Origin: Eudoraea sp.
GTDB taxonomy: Bacteria; Bacteroidota; Bacteroidia; Flavobacteriales; Flavobacteriaceae
Direction of reading: 5' to 3'
Length of the DNA stretch: 14,330 bases
Assembly (NCBI GenBank): GCA_013042925.1
Contig: JABDPH010000045.1
Span: 1-14,330 of the forward strand
The position numbers and the translations under genes were made by a program. This document shows, piece after piece, positions 13,503 through 14,330 of the stretch. The number at the start of each line of letters is the position of its first letter. Positions within the stretch are counted from its first letter, which is position 1. The notes beneath the pieces are model-generated. The model did no database searches, was not told the DNA's origin, and saw nothing but the letters and a program-made list of their open reading frames with translations.

Positions 13503-13507
13503 CTAGT

Positions 13508-14330
13508 ATGAAGACTAAATTTTTTGCCTACGCGGTTATCTCCCTCTTTCTTTTTTCAGTACAAGCTCAGGAATCTAATGCCCCTGCCTTTGGTAAGGGT
13601 CTTTTTAATTTAGTAGGAAAGGATAGTACCTGGACTATGAAAATTGGAACTCGTATGCAGTTCTTAACTATTGCCGAATGGTCAGAGGATGACAACGGCG
13701 GGTATGGAGATCCGGAACAGAACTTTTTAATACGACGTGCTCGATTAAAATTCGACGGTTTTGCTTACAGCCCCAAACTTAAATATAAGATAGAGTTGGG
13801 CCTTTCCAATAGAGATATTTCAGGTGCCTCCGAATTTACCAGAAATACACCACGTTACATTCTGGATGCCGTGGTTATGTGGAATTTTTATGGAAACTTT
13901 GAACTTTGGGCAGGGCAGACCAAACTCCCTGGCAATATAGAACGAGTAATTTCTTCCGGGAACTTGCAACAAGTAGATCGTTCGTTGGTCAATAGTCGAT
14001 TTAATATAGATCGTGATGTAGGGTTTCAGCTAAGGCATCACTTTAATCTATCAGAAAATTTCCTTGTACGCGAAAAATTCGCTTTCTCACAGGGTGAAGG
14101 CCGCAATGTAACCGAAGGGAACTTAGGCGGGCATCAGTACACAGGCCGACTCGAATTTTTACCTTTTGGTAAATTTCAAAGTAAGGGCGATTACAGTGGA
14201 AGTGATCTAAAACGCGAAGCAAAACCCAAACTTATGTTTGCCGTTAATTATGACATCAATAAAGATGCCGTTAAAACAAGAAGTAACCTGGGTTCTTACA
14301 TGAGGAATGATGTGGGATTATACGAGACTA
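13508..14330 (+). CDS. OprO/OprP-family phosphate-selective porin, N-terminal part (3' end off window)
   Basis: The frame is open from ATG 13508 to the right edge (274 codons). A signal peptide (MKTKFFAYAVISLFLFSVQAQ) is followed by sequence typical of the phosphate-selective porin O/P family: WTMKIGTRMQFL near the N-terminus, then NFLIRRARLKFDGFAYSPKLKYKIELGLS, then FELWAGQTKLPGNIERVISSGNLQQVDRSLVNSRFNIDRDVGFQLRHHF. Members are trimeric 16-stranded barrels; in Pseudomonas they take up phosphate or polyphosphate, while many Bacteroidota relatives are untested. The phased repeat array upstream supports a phosphate-starvation role here. A small RNA may pair with its leader. Substrate specificity is inferred from family and context. 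Confidence 0.88.
   Translation, partial: MKTKFFAYAVISLFLFSVQAQESNAPAFGKGLFNLVGKDSTWTMKIGTRMQFLTIAEWSEDDNGGYGDPEQNFLIRRARLKFDGFAYSPKLKYKIELGLSNRDISGASEFTRNTPRYILDAVVMWNFYGNFELWAGQTKLPGNIERVISSGNLQQVDRSLVNSRFNIDRDVGFQLRHHFNLSENFLVREKFAFSQGEGRNVTEGNLGGHQYTGRLEFLPFGKFQSKGDYSGSDLKREAKPKLMFAVNYDINKDAVKTRSNLGSYMRNDVGLYET

Larger units (their letters stand above)
13147..13507. other. Intergenic region between the YwqK-like gene and the porin
   Basis: This gap of about 360 bp is very AT-rich and has no ORF of useful length. In order it holds the minus-strand promoter of the YwqK-like gene, a TTTACA pair 11 bp apart (13195, 13206) that leads to no -7, the putative small-RNA promoter, the small-RNA body with one inverted-repeat arm, a terminator, the porin promoter array and the second inverted-repeat arm. 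Confidence 0.8.

Noticed and set aside
1..14330. tRNA genes, CRISPR arrays, insertion sequences, phage genes
   Set aside because: No cloverleaf-like gene, no regularly spaced identical repeats of CRISPR size, and no transposase or integrase sequence was seen.

Overview
The window looks like a chromosomal segment from a marine-type member of the Flavobacteriaceae (Bacteroidota). The signs are AT-leaning DNA, almost no Shine-Dalgarno sequences, several promoters fitting the Bacteroidota form TTG-N17-23-TAnnTTTG, a TonB-dependent receptor with an N-terminal carboxypeptidase-regulatory-like domain, a DUF3078 outer-membrane protein, and the gene order deaminase / dxs / DUF3078 / dGTPase. The genus cannot be read from the sequence.

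Bases 1-7882 are mostly housekeeping. They hold the 3' end of aspS, a ClC-family chloride transporter with CBS domains followed at once by a small two-helix membrane protein, a cold-shock protein with a clear terminator, tadA (minus strand) divergent from dxs, a DUF3078 protein overlapping the end of dxs, and a dGTPase-like HD hydrolase (minus) meeting DUF3078 tail to tail. Two oddities stand out. dxs carries an in-frame TAA at codon 493 of 592, with homology resuming in the same frame directly after it. The ClC protein has Leu where the gating glutamate normally sits.

Bases 7883-14330 form what I read as a phosphate-starvation island. It contains a TonB-dependent receptor plus a surface-type beta-helix lipoprotein (one operon), a free-standing secreted copy of the receptor's N-terminal domain, a YwqK/MORN-like secreted protein on the minus strand, and the start of an OprO/OprP-type (phosphate-selective) porin running off the right edge. 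Three of these plus-strand promoters carry TAACA-like direct repeats at an exact 11-bp period. The last repeat starts exactly 14 bp before an nnnnTTTG -7 element, and none has the -33 TTG seen at the constitutive promoters. This resembles a PhoB-type Pho box replacing the -33 element.

The most novel signal is in the 370-bp gap before the porin. A fourth array in the same phase precedes a non-coding stretch of about 100 nt that ends in a strong intrinsic terminator. That stretch contains a 16-nt segment perfectly complementary to the 5' leader of the downstream porin mRNA, ending 5 nt before its AUG. I propose a small RNA, probably co-regulated with the porin, that base-pairs with the porin leader. 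This is inference from sequence and needs RNA evidence.

No tRNA, rRNA, CRISPR, insertion sequence or phage gene was seen.
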